Shown here piece by piece: positions 25,632 to 32,864 of a stretch of DNA of 64,000 nt. The stretch is from Bacillota bacterium. GTDB taxonomy: Bacteria > Bacillota > Desulfotomaculia > Desulfotomaculales > Ammonificaceae. Positions within the stretch are counted from its first letter, which is position 1. Each line of letters opens with the position of its first letter. The DNA lies in contig JBFMBK010000006.1 in NCBI GenBank assembly GCA_040755295.1, positions 1 through 64,000 of the forward strand, written 5' to 3'. Under the pieces are notes generated by a model. The model was not told the DNA's origin. It worked only from the letters and a program-made list of their open reading frames with translations, and searched no databases. Position numbers and translations under genes: made by a program.

Positions 25632-27095
25632 ATGACCTTAAAAAAGATAGAAATCAACCCCATGACGAGACTCGAGGGTCATGGCAAAATCTCCGTTTTC
25701 CTGAACGACCGGGGAAACGTGGACGACGTTTTCTTTCAAACCGTCGAGTTGAGGGGCTACGAGCGATTTTTAACCGGCATGCCCATCGAGGAAGTGCCGC
25801 GGACGGTCTCGACAATCTGCGGCGTCTGCCGTTGCGTGCACTTCGTCGCTTCGGTTAAAGCCGCCGACGCCGTTTACCACGCGGAGCCGACCCCGACCGC
25901 CGGGAAAATCCGGGAACTGCTCTTGAACGCCCACTACGTCGAGGACCATACGGCGGTCCTTTACGCTCTCGGATTTCCGGATTTCGTGGTCGGTCCCACG
26001 GCCGATGCCGCGGGCAGGAATCTGATCGGTCTGATCCAGGCCGTGGGGGTGGATATGGGCAGGTTAATCCTCAAGAAAAGGTACGCCGCCGTTAAGGTGA
26101 TTGAGATGCTGGGCGGCAAACCGATTCACCCCGTGGCGGCGCTGCCGGGAGGCTGGTCCAAGAGGGTTACCGAGGAGGAAAGGAAAGAAATCCTCGCACT
26201 TTCCACGGAAATGGTCGAACTGGGCCAACTTACGCTTAAAATCTTCGACGACGTTGTTCTCCGGAACAAGGAATACATGGACCTCGTCACCGGCGAAGTG
26301 TACAAGGTCGAGTGCAACTATATGGGCACCGTGGATGAAAAGAACCGGGTACAGTTTTACGACGGAACCCAGCGGATCGTGGACACCGCAGGCAGGGAGA
26401 TCGGCCGTTTCACGGGCGAGGGCTATCTGGACCACATCGCCGAAAGGGTGCTGCCCTGGAGCTACCTGAAGGTGCCGTATCTTAAGCGACTAGGCTGGAA
26501 GGGAATCACCGACGGCGAAGGCACGAGTCTTTACAGCGTCGGACCGCTCGCCAGGCTTAATGTAGCGGACGGTATGGACACGCCGCTGGCCCAGGAGGCA
26601 TACGAAAAGATGTATACCGCCTTCGGTGGCAAACCGGTTCACAACATCCTGGCCTATCATTGGGCACGAGCGATCGAGCTTTTAAATGCGGCGGAGAAGG
26701 TCCAGAGGCTTGCTTCGGACGAAAGCATCACCGGCCCCGACGTCGGGGCAGAGCTCGGAACACCGGATGAGGGCGTGGGTGTCGTCGAAGCGGCCCGCGG
26801 CGTGCTTATTCACCACTACAAGACCGATAACAGGGGTATCGTCCGCGAAGTCAACCTGATCGTGGCCACGACCCACAACAACGGCCCCATCAATATGGCC
26901 GTCAAGCGGGCCGCCCGGCACTTTATAAAGAACGGGAAGGTGGACGAAGGTATACTCAACCTGGTGGAAATGGCCTACCGGCCTTACGACATCTGTCTGG
27001 CCTGCGCCACCCATACACTCCCGGGGCGGCTGCCGCTGGAGTTAGAGGTCTACGACCACGCCGGTGAACTCTGTAAAACCCTGAGAAACTTCTAA
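25632..27095 (+). CDS. mvhA: NiFe hydrogenase large subunit, MvhA-like
   Basis: The 487-residue catalytic subunit has the N-terminal nickel motif TICGVCRCVH and the C-terminal motif DICLACATH, whose four cysteines hold the Ni-Fe site. The second motif usually reads DPCxxC, and here isoleucine replaces proline. A C-terminal tail of 26 residues after the final histidine would be removed by the maturation protease encoded next. It oxidises or evolves H2 in a cytoplasmic group 3c-like complex with HdrA. ATG follows GTGCGGC 10 bp after mvhG. Confidence 0.94.
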   Translation: MTLKKIEINPMTRLEGHGKISVFLNDRGNVDDVFFQTVELRGYERFLTGMPIEEVPRTVSTICGVCRCVHFVASVKAADAVYHAEPTPTAGKIRELLLNAHYVEDHTAVLYALGFPDFVVGPTADAAGRNLIGLIQAVGVDMGRLILKKRYAAVKVIEMLGGKPIHPVAALPGGWSKRVTEEERKEILALSTEMVELGQLTLKIFDDVVLRNKEYMDLVTGEVYKVECNYMGTVDEKNRVQFYDGTQRIVDTAGREIGRFTGEGYLDHIAERVLPWSYLKVPYLKRLGWKGITDGEGTSLYSVGPLARLNVADGMDTPLAQEAYEKMYTAFGGKPVHNILAYHWARAIELLNAAEKVQRLASDESITGPDVGAELGTPDEGVGVVEAARGVLIHHYKTDNRGIVREVNLIVATTHNNGPINMAVKRAARHFIKNGKVDEGILNLVEMAYRPYDICLACATHTLPGRLPLELEVYDHAGELCKTLRNF

Positions 27096-27112
27096 GTACA
27101 TTAAACTGAGTT

Positions 27113-27571
27113 ATGATAAATGAGATGCGTACAATCGTTGTCGGCATCGGAAATCCGGTCCTAAGTGACGACTCCGTCGGGATCAGGGTGGCACAGCATT
27201 TTGAAGGCCTGGTGGACACCGAAATCCTCACGACTACCGACTTTAAGGTTCTTGATAAGATACTGGGGTATGACAGGGCGATCATCGTTGACGGAGTACG
27301 GCTTGGGAATGAGCCCGGTACGGTGTCGGAATTCGGGATCGAAGAACTGTTGTTTACCCCGACGTTTTCCGGAACCCACAACCTCAGCCTCCCGGCCACC
27401 CTCAGCTTCGGCTGCCGGCTCTTTAAGGATGAGATGCCGAAGGAGATAAGAATCATCACCGTAGAGGTAAAGGATGTAACAACCTTCGGCAGGGAGTGCA
27501 CCCCTCCGGTTGAAGCAGCTATTCCCAAGGCCGTGGAACGGGTGCGAAGGGGACTGGATAAGGCCTTTTAA
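27113..27571 (+). CDS. Hydrogenase maturation protease (HyaD/HycI/FrcD type)
   Basis: The 152-residue protein has the family start VVGIGNPVLSDDSVGIRVA with the metal-binding acidic residue, then IIVDGVRLGNEPGTV and SGTHNLSLP, whose histidine helps bind nickel. These endopeptidases remove the C-terminal tail of the large subunit after metal insertion. It lies 17 bp after mvhA, the gene it should act on. The 5'-most ATG is used; a second is four codons further in. No hyp genes are in the window. Confidence 0.92.
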   Translation: MINEMRTIVVGIGNPVLSDDSVGIRVAQHFEGLVDTEILTTTDFKVLDKILGYDRAIIVDGVRLGNEPGTVSEFGIEELLFTPTFSGTHNLSLPATLSFGCRLFKDEMPKEIRIITVEVKDVTTFGRECTPPVEAAIPKAVERVRRGLDKAF

Positions 27572-27801
27572 ACGTTTACCAAACAGCTCCGCCAGCATGC
27601 CCCACGAAAGATAAAGACTCCCACCTCCAACATCCCACCTCTCACTTCTCAGACGGCCGGTCCGTTACAGTGCCGGCAATAGTCTCCGCATGGGCCCGGG
27701 GCGTCTTCAAGGCATACCGGAACACGTTTTCCGAGATAATAATGACTTAAAGGCAGTGCAAAATATGTTGTTTGTGGCAATGACAAGGGGGAAAATCGAA
27801 G

Positions 27802-27993
27802 TTGACATCCGGGTCCTGGCAAATAGCTATACCGGCTTTGGGTATTCTCATCTATTTGGGGGTCATAGCCGGTTACATTCTCTTCTTAGTCGCCGTGTGG
27901 CGCTTAATGAAAGCGCACGAGTCGGTTGCCGCCGCCTTGCGGGCTCTCGCGCAGGACCATAAACCCGGTCCCGGCGACGACGCCCGGCGTTAG
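27802..27993 (+). CDS. Small single-span membrane protein
   Basis: The 63-residue product has one or two hydrophobic stretches (IAIPALGILIYLGVIAGYI and FLVAVWRLM) and a charged C-terminus. The TTG start follows AAGGGGGA at about nine bases. No family is recognised. It may be an accessory membrane peptide; the 27572-27801 gap before it holds only a short repeat (CCCACCTCTCACTTCTCAG). It is uncertain. Confidence 0.45.
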   Translation: MTSGSWQIAIPALGILIYLGVIAGYILFLVAVWRLMKAHESVAAALRALAQDHKPGPGDDARR

Positions 27994-28017
27994 ATAAAGC
28001 CCCGCAGGCGATGCTTT

Positions 28018-28350
28018 ATGAGAATCTGGGATGTTGCTCCTGAAAGGCTCTGCCGGAAGCACCTGCTCGGCGAACACCGTGAACTCCATGCGGTGTGGTC
28101 GATACTGACGAATAATAAGAAAGGGTATGCCAGGCACCCGGAGGTCATCAGGTGGAAAGGCAGGCTCAAGGCTTTATACCATAGACATGAAGAGCTTTGC
28201 GCGGAACTAACAAAAAGGGGCTACAAGCACAACAGTCCCCTTGATGCGGAACTGGCGTCGGGCAGCGGCAGGCAGACTGAATACGTTGATCCCTATGAAG
28301 AGCAGTTGAGAATTCTGAAAGATAAGAACTGTGAGTGCGATGTTGAATAG
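28018..28350 (+). CDS. Pyrimidine-dimer DNA glycosylase (endonuclease V of T4)-like protein
   Basis: The 110-residue protein resembles T4 endonuclease V. It has a basic HLLGEHRELHAVW helix (T4: HLMAEYRELPRVF) with glutamate 22 at the place of T4 Glu23. The segment LYHRHEELCAELTKRGYKH matches the later helix. The family excises UV-induced pyrimidine dimers using an N-terminal amine and that glutamate. Here residue 2 is arginine, not threonine, so the initiator Met may not be removed and the amine would be displaced. The ribosome site is weak. A DNA-repair role is inferred. Confidence 0.75.
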   Translation: MRIWDVAPERLCRKHLLGEHRELHAVWSILTNNKKGYARHPEVIRWKGRLKALYHRHEELCAELTKRGYKHNSPLDAELASGSGRQTEYVDPYEEQLRILKDKNCECDVE

Positions 28351-28432
28351 AATCGGAACTCGAGTTCCGGCGCGTATCAACCCTTGCAGTCCCCCGTTAC
28401 CGGAGATTTCGGCTAATGATTCCCGACTAGTT

Positions 28433-28975
28433 TTAAGGCCGCCGCCTCGGAAAGATCCCGCCGTGAATCGAACGGATGTCTGCAACGTTAAAAAACGCCT
28501 CCGGCGCCGCCCGTTCCAGCAGTCTCAGAATGACCGGAAGGTCCTTCCTTTTGACGGTAACCACCAGCATATCCCGCGGTCCGGACTTACCTTCGCCTAA
28601 AATCCTGGTAACACCATAATTTCTTTCCCGCAACATTTCTATAAGCCCTTCGCAGCATTGCCGCGAGGGAAAGACGTGAATCGCTACGTACCCGACAGCC
28701 ATCTTTTCTTCGATCCTGGCGCCGACCAGATTTCCGGTGGCAAACCCTCCGGCATAAGCGATCACCCTCAGGTAGTCCGTGAACCCGCCTGCGATAACCG
28801 TACCGATCGCCAGCACAAAAATGCTTACCTCAAAAAAACCGATAACGGCCGCAGTTATTGAATAACCCCGCGTCAACAAAAGAAGGCGGAAAACATCTAG
28901 TGAAACGTCGGTAACCCGGGCGAAGAAAATAAAAAAATATGCGTAAACAGGGTTATGAGCTAGTATCTCTAACAC
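28433..28975 (-). CDS. UPF0316-type membrane protein (DUF5698/DUF2179)
   Basis: The 180-residue protein has three hydrophobic segments (AYFFIFFARVTDVSLDVF, ITAAVIGFFEVSIFVLAI, YLRVIAYAGGFATGN) and a cytoplasmic DUF2179-like domain (YVAIHVFPSRQ...MLVVTVKRKDLPVI). It fits the UPF0316 family of unknown function. The GTG at 28975 lies 4 bp behind GGGAGGG and is preferred over the GTG at 28996. It is a single gene transcribed away from the hydrogenase side. Confidence 0.82.
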   Translation of the reverse strand: MLEILAHNPVYAYFFIFFARVTDVSLDVFRLLLLTRGYSITAAVIGFFEVSIFVLAIGTVIAGGFTDYLRVIAYAGGFATGNLVGARIEEKMAVGYVAIHVFPSRQCCEGLIEMLRERNYGVTRILGEGKSGPRDMLVVTVKRKDLPVILRLLERAAPEAFFNVADIRSIHGGIFPRRRP

Positions 28976-29204
28976 GTTCCCTCCCGGAGTATACACTACG
29001 GTATAGTATTTACCTCAATCGTCCGCCGGCGCAAACGAGAACCTGAAATCACCGTCACCGGGAAAAAATACCCGGGTGGAACCGAACCGGACCCCTCTTT
29101 AAACATGCAGCACGTCGATATGGGTAGAGGTCCGGCCCCTCTTCTTCGCTGGATTTATACTTCCCGTAAAGAGGTACTGCTATTTAACCCTCATGGTTCT
29201 TGCA

Positions 29205-29654
29205 CTAATACGCCTTGTCTCTATATCCCGTTGGATCCCGGCAAAGTATCTCCGACAACTTCGTGAATTTAGCCAGGTGCACCTCCTCATCGGATATTAT
29301 TTCCTCAAGTGCTCTGTTTACTTTCTTGTAAAAAGAAATCGCCATAATGTTTGAGTATTCAATCCCGGCCTTTCGTTCCCCCGCAACGGCTTTTCGAATC
29401 CCTTCGCAGTAATCCTGAAAAGCCGGCGGCCGGACAGGTTGCGTTGCTTCGACGGGTGTCATGCCCGTCAGTTCCTCGAGCAACTCAGTGATTTCCCTGG
29501 CGTGATCCAGTTCATCCTTACGCGCCTCGGCGAACGCCTCCACGCCATCGTATGTTTTGGACATGTTTCTCAATGCAGCGTAGAACTCAGCCGTAGTGCG
29601 CTCATCGATCAGCGCGGCTTTCAATCCTTCCACGACCTCATAATCCCAGCCCAT
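29205..29654 (-). CDS. Ferritin-like (rubrerythrin-related) protein
   Basis: The 149-residue four-helix protein keeps iron-ligand patterns of the ferritin-like fold: glutamates in LIDERTTAEFYAALRN, the E-x2-H pattern (KDELDHAREITELLEEL), E104 in GERKAGIEYSNIMAI, and SDEEVHLAKF. There is no rubredoxin tail, so it is a rubrerythrin-N-like di-iron protein, possibly for peroxide or iron handling in anaerobes. The ATG follows CGAGGTG. The 28976-29204 gap contains an inverted repeat (CCGGACC... AGAGGTCCGG) that may be its terminator. Confidence 0.75.
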   Translation of the reverse strand: MGWDYEVVEGLKAALIDERTTAEFYAALRNMSKTYDGVEAFAEARKDELDHAREITELLEELTGMTPVEATQPVRPPAFQDYCEGIRKAVAGERKAGIEYSNIMAISFYKKVNRALEEIISDEEVHLAKFTKLSEILCRDPTGYRDKAY

Positions 29655-29728
29655 AATAACACCTCGTCGTAAGCATTTATGGGCATAATATTCGCCGGTA
29701 AGGATTGTGGTGCAGCCTCCCTATATAC

Positions 29729-29758
29729 TTTACCGCATAACCGGTGTTGTATTATAAT
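29729..29758 (+). promoter_or_regulatory. Putative promoter of the small gene at 29782
   Basis: TTTACC (29729-29734) and TATAAT (29753-29758) are separated by 18 bp, 24 bp before the start codon. Confidence 0.5.
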
Positions 29759-29781
29759 GGGTTAATGTGGAGGTTTGTAAT

Positions 29782-29991
29782 GTGAACAAACAAAGATACA
29801 GGTACCTTCGCGTCGTAAAGGGTTACACCAGTGACCGATATTTCAGAGAAATTAAGGAGGCCAATTCGGCCTTTGCCGAAATGCGACAGCAGCAGGTCAA
29901 CCTGTCCAACCTGGCGGACTCTCTTTCAAACCTGGCCGAGGCGTTAAAACAGCTGAACCGCCGGTTAAAACATCTCAAATGGTATCTGTAG
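29782..29991 (+). CDS. Small coiled-coil hypothetical protein
   Basis: The 69-residue product has a basic N-terminus (NKQRYRYLRVVKGYTS) and a long coiled-coil stretch with leucines in LSNLADSLSNLAEALKQLNRRLKHL. No family is recognised. GTG lies 7 bp behind GGAGGT, and a TATAAT promoter is present, so expression is likely. The 29992-30152 gap following it contains no further gene. Confidence 0.6.
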   Translation: MNKQRYRYLRVVKGYTSDRYFREIKEANSAFAEMRQQQVNLSNLADSLSNLAEALKQLNRRLKHLKWYL

Positions 29992-30152
29992 CCCGCACTT
30001 CTCGTCTCTTCAAAAAATACTAATGCTGCCCATTAAAATAATCAGATTAAAGTTTCCGGCCCCCGGGCATAGGTGATAATGATAGTTTTGGCCGCGCAGA
30101 ACTTTCAGTACCTCATTCATTCCAAAACAAGGCCAAAAATACAATTCTCGAT

Positions 30153-30182
30153 ATAAAAAGGCTTCCGATCCCCGGAAGCCTT
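30153..30182 (-). terminator. Terminator of the tRNA His-Gln-Lys operon
   Basis: On the minus strand AAGGCTTCCG-GGGAT-CGGAAGCCTT is followed by TTTTATAT, about 10 bp after tRNA-Lys. Confidence 0.88.
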
Positions 30183-30192
30183 GATTTTTCTA

Positions 30193-30268
30193 TGGTGAGC
30201 CATGCAGGACTCGAACCTGCGACACCCTGATTAAAAGTCAGGTGCTCTACCAACTGAGCTAATGGCTC
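30193..30268 (-). tRNA. tRNA-Lys (anticodon TTT)
   Basis: On the minus strand the gene begins GAGCCATTAGCTCAGTTGG, has the anticodon loop CTTTTAA (anticodon TTT), the T-arm GGTTCGAGTCC and an encoded CCA. It is the last gene of a three-tRNA operon. Confidence 0.96.
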
Positions 30269-30271
30269 ATA

Positions 30272-30383
30272 TTAGATGTCGGACGTCAGAAGTCGGATGT
30301 CGGACTTCTTGCAGGAATTCGCTCCGTGAATTCCTTTTTTCTGTTTTCTCTGACCTCCGACCTCTTGCCTCTCACTTCTGAAA
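30272..30383. repeat. Hairpin-forming repeat island in the tRNA Gln-Lys spacer
   Basis: The arms GATGTCGGACGTCAGAAGTC and complementary TCTGACCTCCGACCTC flank an apex GGAATTC-GCTCCGT-GAATTCC followed by TTTTTT. Similar structures lie at 19388-19490 and 59641-59750. Confidence 0.65.
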
Positions 30384-30458
30384 TGGCTGGGGCGGCTGGA
30401 TTCGAACCAACGAATGGCGGATCCAAAGTCCGCTGCCTTACCGCTTGGCTACGCCCCA
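30384..30458 (-). tRNA. tRNA-Gln (anticodon TTG)
   Basis: On the minus strand the gene starts TGGGGCGTAGCCAAGCGG, has the anticodon loop CTTTGGA (TTG), the T-arm GGTTCGAATCC and ends GCCA with encoded CCA. Acceptor stem TGGGGCG/CGCCCCA is complete. Confidence 0.95.
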
Positions 30459-30459
30459 A

Positions 30460-30560
30460 CTTAGATGTGGGAGGTTAGAAGTTAGAGGTTAGATATTTGT
30501 TGGAATTTGGCACCACCAAATTCCAACAAGAATCCCACTTCCAACTTCTCACTTCTAAAA
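30460..30560. repeat. Hairpin-forming repeat island in the tRNA His-Gln spacer
   Basis: At its centre a perfect 14-bp stem (TTGTTGGAATTTGG and CCAAATTCCAACAA) has a CACCA loop. The flanks carry GAGGTTAGAAGTTAGAGG words and their approximate complements. It is the second such island in this tRNA operon. Confidence 0.65.
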
Positions 30561-30638
30561 TGGGGTGGATGATGGGACTTGAACCCACAGCCTCCAGATC
30601 CACAGTCTGGCGCTCTAACCGGTTGAGCTACATCCACC
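30561..30638 (-). tRNA. tRNA-His (anticodon GTG)
   Basis: On the minus strand the gene starts with the extra G (GGTGGATGTAGCTCAACC), has the anticodon loop CTGTGGA (GTG), the T-arm GGTTCAAGTCC and encoded CCA. The 5'-G pairs with C73, as in tRNA-His. Confidence 0.95.
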
Positions 30639-30777
30639 ATCTGCACAAGATATCGTACTACGACGATAAACGCCGCCCGGCTTCGTCAATCGACCGGACT
30701 TGTTTCTCCCCGTGCTACGTACCGGAACTTGTCTGTAAACCTGTATTCTTAAAATGCAATTCCTTTACGCACAAGAT

Positions 30778-30806
30778 ATCTTAGCAAACGCCACCCCGGT
30801 TGTCAA
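30778..30806 (-). promoter_or_regulatory. Promoter of the tRNA His-Gln-Lys operon
   Basis: On the minus strand TTGACA (30801-30806) and TAAGAT (30778-30783) are separated by 17 bp, about 140 bp before tRNA-His and right after the preceding gene's stop. Confidence 0.8.
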
Positions 30807-30813
30807 TAGACGC

Positions 30814-31797
30814 TTATCCTACCCCCTCCAGCATTTCCAAAAAGGCGTCGATCCTTACCTTTGTCCTGGCGTCAAGCGGCTCAGGGCGGTCGCCTTCGAT
30901 GGTGAGCACGGGAATCTTAAGTGTTCTGCGGATGATGATGTCTTCGATCTGCCTGAAACAAAAACTCTGAGCGTAGTGAATAACCCCGGTTATCCCCCGC
31001 CTATCGATCTCCCGGCTGATGTCCCGCAGCCGGTAGAAAATGCCGTATGGGTAAGTATACAGGAGGTACTGCTCTACAAGGTCGGGCGTGTCAAAAGGCA
31101 TGGCGAACTGGCGTTGGGTCTCGTTGTAGACGACCCGCGCCCCGCAGGATTCGATATAAGCGTGAAGATCGGTGAAAATCGGCGGCACGCCGATGTACCC
31201 CAGGCGTATACGCGCCGGACGGGAAGGCCGGCCTTCCACCTCGCGGAGGAAAGCCTCGACTTTTCGGGCGTAACCTTCGACGTTTCCGTCAAAATCGCTG
31301 CAGCAAACCTGATAGAGGTGGTTTTCTTCCCCTGTCACCCGGTCTCCGGTGTAGGTGAGGTAATCGATCTCGCGGACCTTTGTCCGCACCGCATCAAGCG
31401 CAGCCTTTGCCCTCTTGACCGCGTCCCACCCCACGCCGAAATGATCCATCAGGCACTCGACCTGCGCGGCCAGAAGCTTACGCTCCCGGTCGTACGGGTA
31501 AGCAAAGGGAATTATTTTAATTCCTTCGAGTTCCAGGGTTTCCATTAAGGCATGGGTGTTGCTGCAGTCTCCCTGCGTTACGGCCGCCACCGTCCTGAGG
31601 TCCTTTTCCCTCAGGACCGCCCCGTAAATTCCTTTAATCCAGCCGCACACATTGCGCGGGTAACCGGCCCTTTCCGCCACCTCCAGCAGTTTAACCGCAT
31701 CAGGGCTGGCGACAAAGACATTGTTGAGGTCCACAGGAACCGCACCGGCGGCAAACAAGACCTCTACCGGGATGGTTGAAGTTAAACCGACCTTCAT
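30814..31797 (-). CDS. 2-hydroxyacyl-CoA dehydratase D-component (HgdB/FldC)-like protein
   Basis: The 327-residue protein fits the HgdB/BcrB family, whose members bind a [4Fe-4S] cluster. Cysteines C51 (NVCGWIKG), C78 (TQGDCSNTH) and one near residue 285 (SFCFRQIED) are spaced as the family's cluster ligands. Such subunits normally act in pairs with an ATP-driven activator. No partner subunit or activator is adjacent here, so it may be a stand-alone member of unknown reduction chemistry. The ATG has only a weak ribosome site. Confidence 0.8.
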   Translation of the reverse strand: MKVGLTSTIPVEVLFAAGAVPVDLNNVFVASPDAVKLLEVAERAGYPRNVCGWIKGIYGAVLREKDLRTVAAVTQGDCSNTHALMETLELEGIKIIPFAYPYDRERKLLAAQVECLMDHFGVGWDAVKRAKAALDAVRTKVREIDYLTYTGDRVTGEENHLYQVCCSDFDGNVEGYARKVEAFLREVEGRPSRPARIRLGYIGVPPIFTDLHAYIESCGARVVYNETQRQFAMPFDTPDLVEQYLLYTYPYGIFYRLRDISREIDRRGITGVIHYAQSFCFRQIEDIIIRRTLKIPVLTIEGDRPEPLDARTKVRIDAFLEMLEGVG

Positions 31798-31894
31798 GAA
31801 CCATATCCGCCTTGGTTTAAAACTGAAAGGCGCGAAGTGAAAGGTACCCCCCGCTGCCTGGTATCCCTAAACTATTATATCGTTGTTTTTAACC

Positions 31895-32689
31895 TCAGAT
31901 TTCTACACTTTCCGCTCGCAGCGACAACCCGGGACATAAACGACCGGCCAGCCTGCTGAACTCTTCCGCGTCGCCGCTTACGTAAAATTCATACCGGGCT
32001 TTATCCCCGGCGGCAAGCGCGCCCCGTCGTGACAATTCGACCTGAGCCTCAACAACCGTCGCTTCGGCCGGATCAACCAGTGCCACCCCGGGGCCTAACA
32101 TCTCGGCAATGAACCGCTTAAAAAACGGGTAATGCGTGCATCCCAGAATAAGGGTATCGATCCCCGCTTCTTTGAAAGGCGTCATGTATCCGGCCAGCGC
32201 TTCTTTCGCCTCAAACGTGTCCACCCTGCCGTTTTCAACAAGCGGTACCAGAAGCGGCGCCGCCTGGGATAACACCTTGACCTCCCGGGCGAAACCGGCT
32301 ACGGCTTTCGGGTAAGAATCACTCTTTACCGTCGCCTCGGTGGCAAGAAGCCCGATGCGCTTATTTTCCGTAGCCTTAACCGCCGCCTTCGCACCCGGCT
32401 CGACAAGACCGATCATGGGCACAGGATACCTTTCCCTTAAAACACCGATAGAAACGGAAGAGCTGGTATTGCACGCGAAAATAACGCCTTTAACGTTTTT
32501 TGTTAATAGAAACCTGATTATCCGGTCACCGAGCTGTACCAGATCCTCCGTTGAACGCCCACCGTACGGTACATGTGCGGTATCACCGAAATAGACCACC
32601 GACTCCCTGGGCATAATTCGCCTTACCTGCTCAAATACCGTCAGTCCCCCTACCCCCGAATCAAACAACCCAACCGGTCGATTATCCAC
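31895..32689 (-). CDS. murI: Glutamate racemase
   Basis: The 264-residue enzyme makes D-glutamate for peptidoglycan. It shows GLFDSGVGGLTV, the first catalytic cysteine in FACNTSS and the second in LGCTHYPFF, which act as acid/base pair. Length is standard. GTG lies 8 bp behind GGAGG. It is flanked by unrelated genes; the 32690-32864 gap upstream holds no gene. Assignment is firm. Confidence 0.96.
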   Translation of the reverse strand: MDNRPVGLFDSGVGGLTVFEQVRRIMPRESVVYFGDTAHVPYGGRSTEDLVQLGDRIIRFLLTKNVKGVIFACNTSSSVSIGVLRERYPVPMIGLVEPGAKAAVKATENKRIGLLATEATVKSDSYPKAVAGFAREVKVLSQAAPLLVPLVENGRVDTFEAKEALAGYMTPFKEAGIDTLILGCTHYPFFKRFIAEMLGPGVALVDPAEATVVEAQVELSRRGALAAGDKARYEFYVSGDAEEFSRLAGRLCPGLSLRAESVEI

Positions 32690-32864
32690 TCATCAGACCT
32701 CCACAAGTTTTCAGTCCGTCTTTAGTTATCGGCATTATTTTTTACATATCCGCCCGGCCTGAGCAAACCGCTTTACAAAAATAAAAGCACCTCTTAACTC
32801 CCCAAACACATTTTAAGAGTCCTGCTCTTAAATAATACCGGGAATTTCAGGTGCCGTCCCGACG

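Noticed and set aside
28354-28369. Perfect 16-bp palindrome CGGAACTCGAGTTCCG
   Set aside because: It is short and isolated in the gap after the glycosylase gene; with no repeat partner or regulator it is likely chance or a minor terminator stem.
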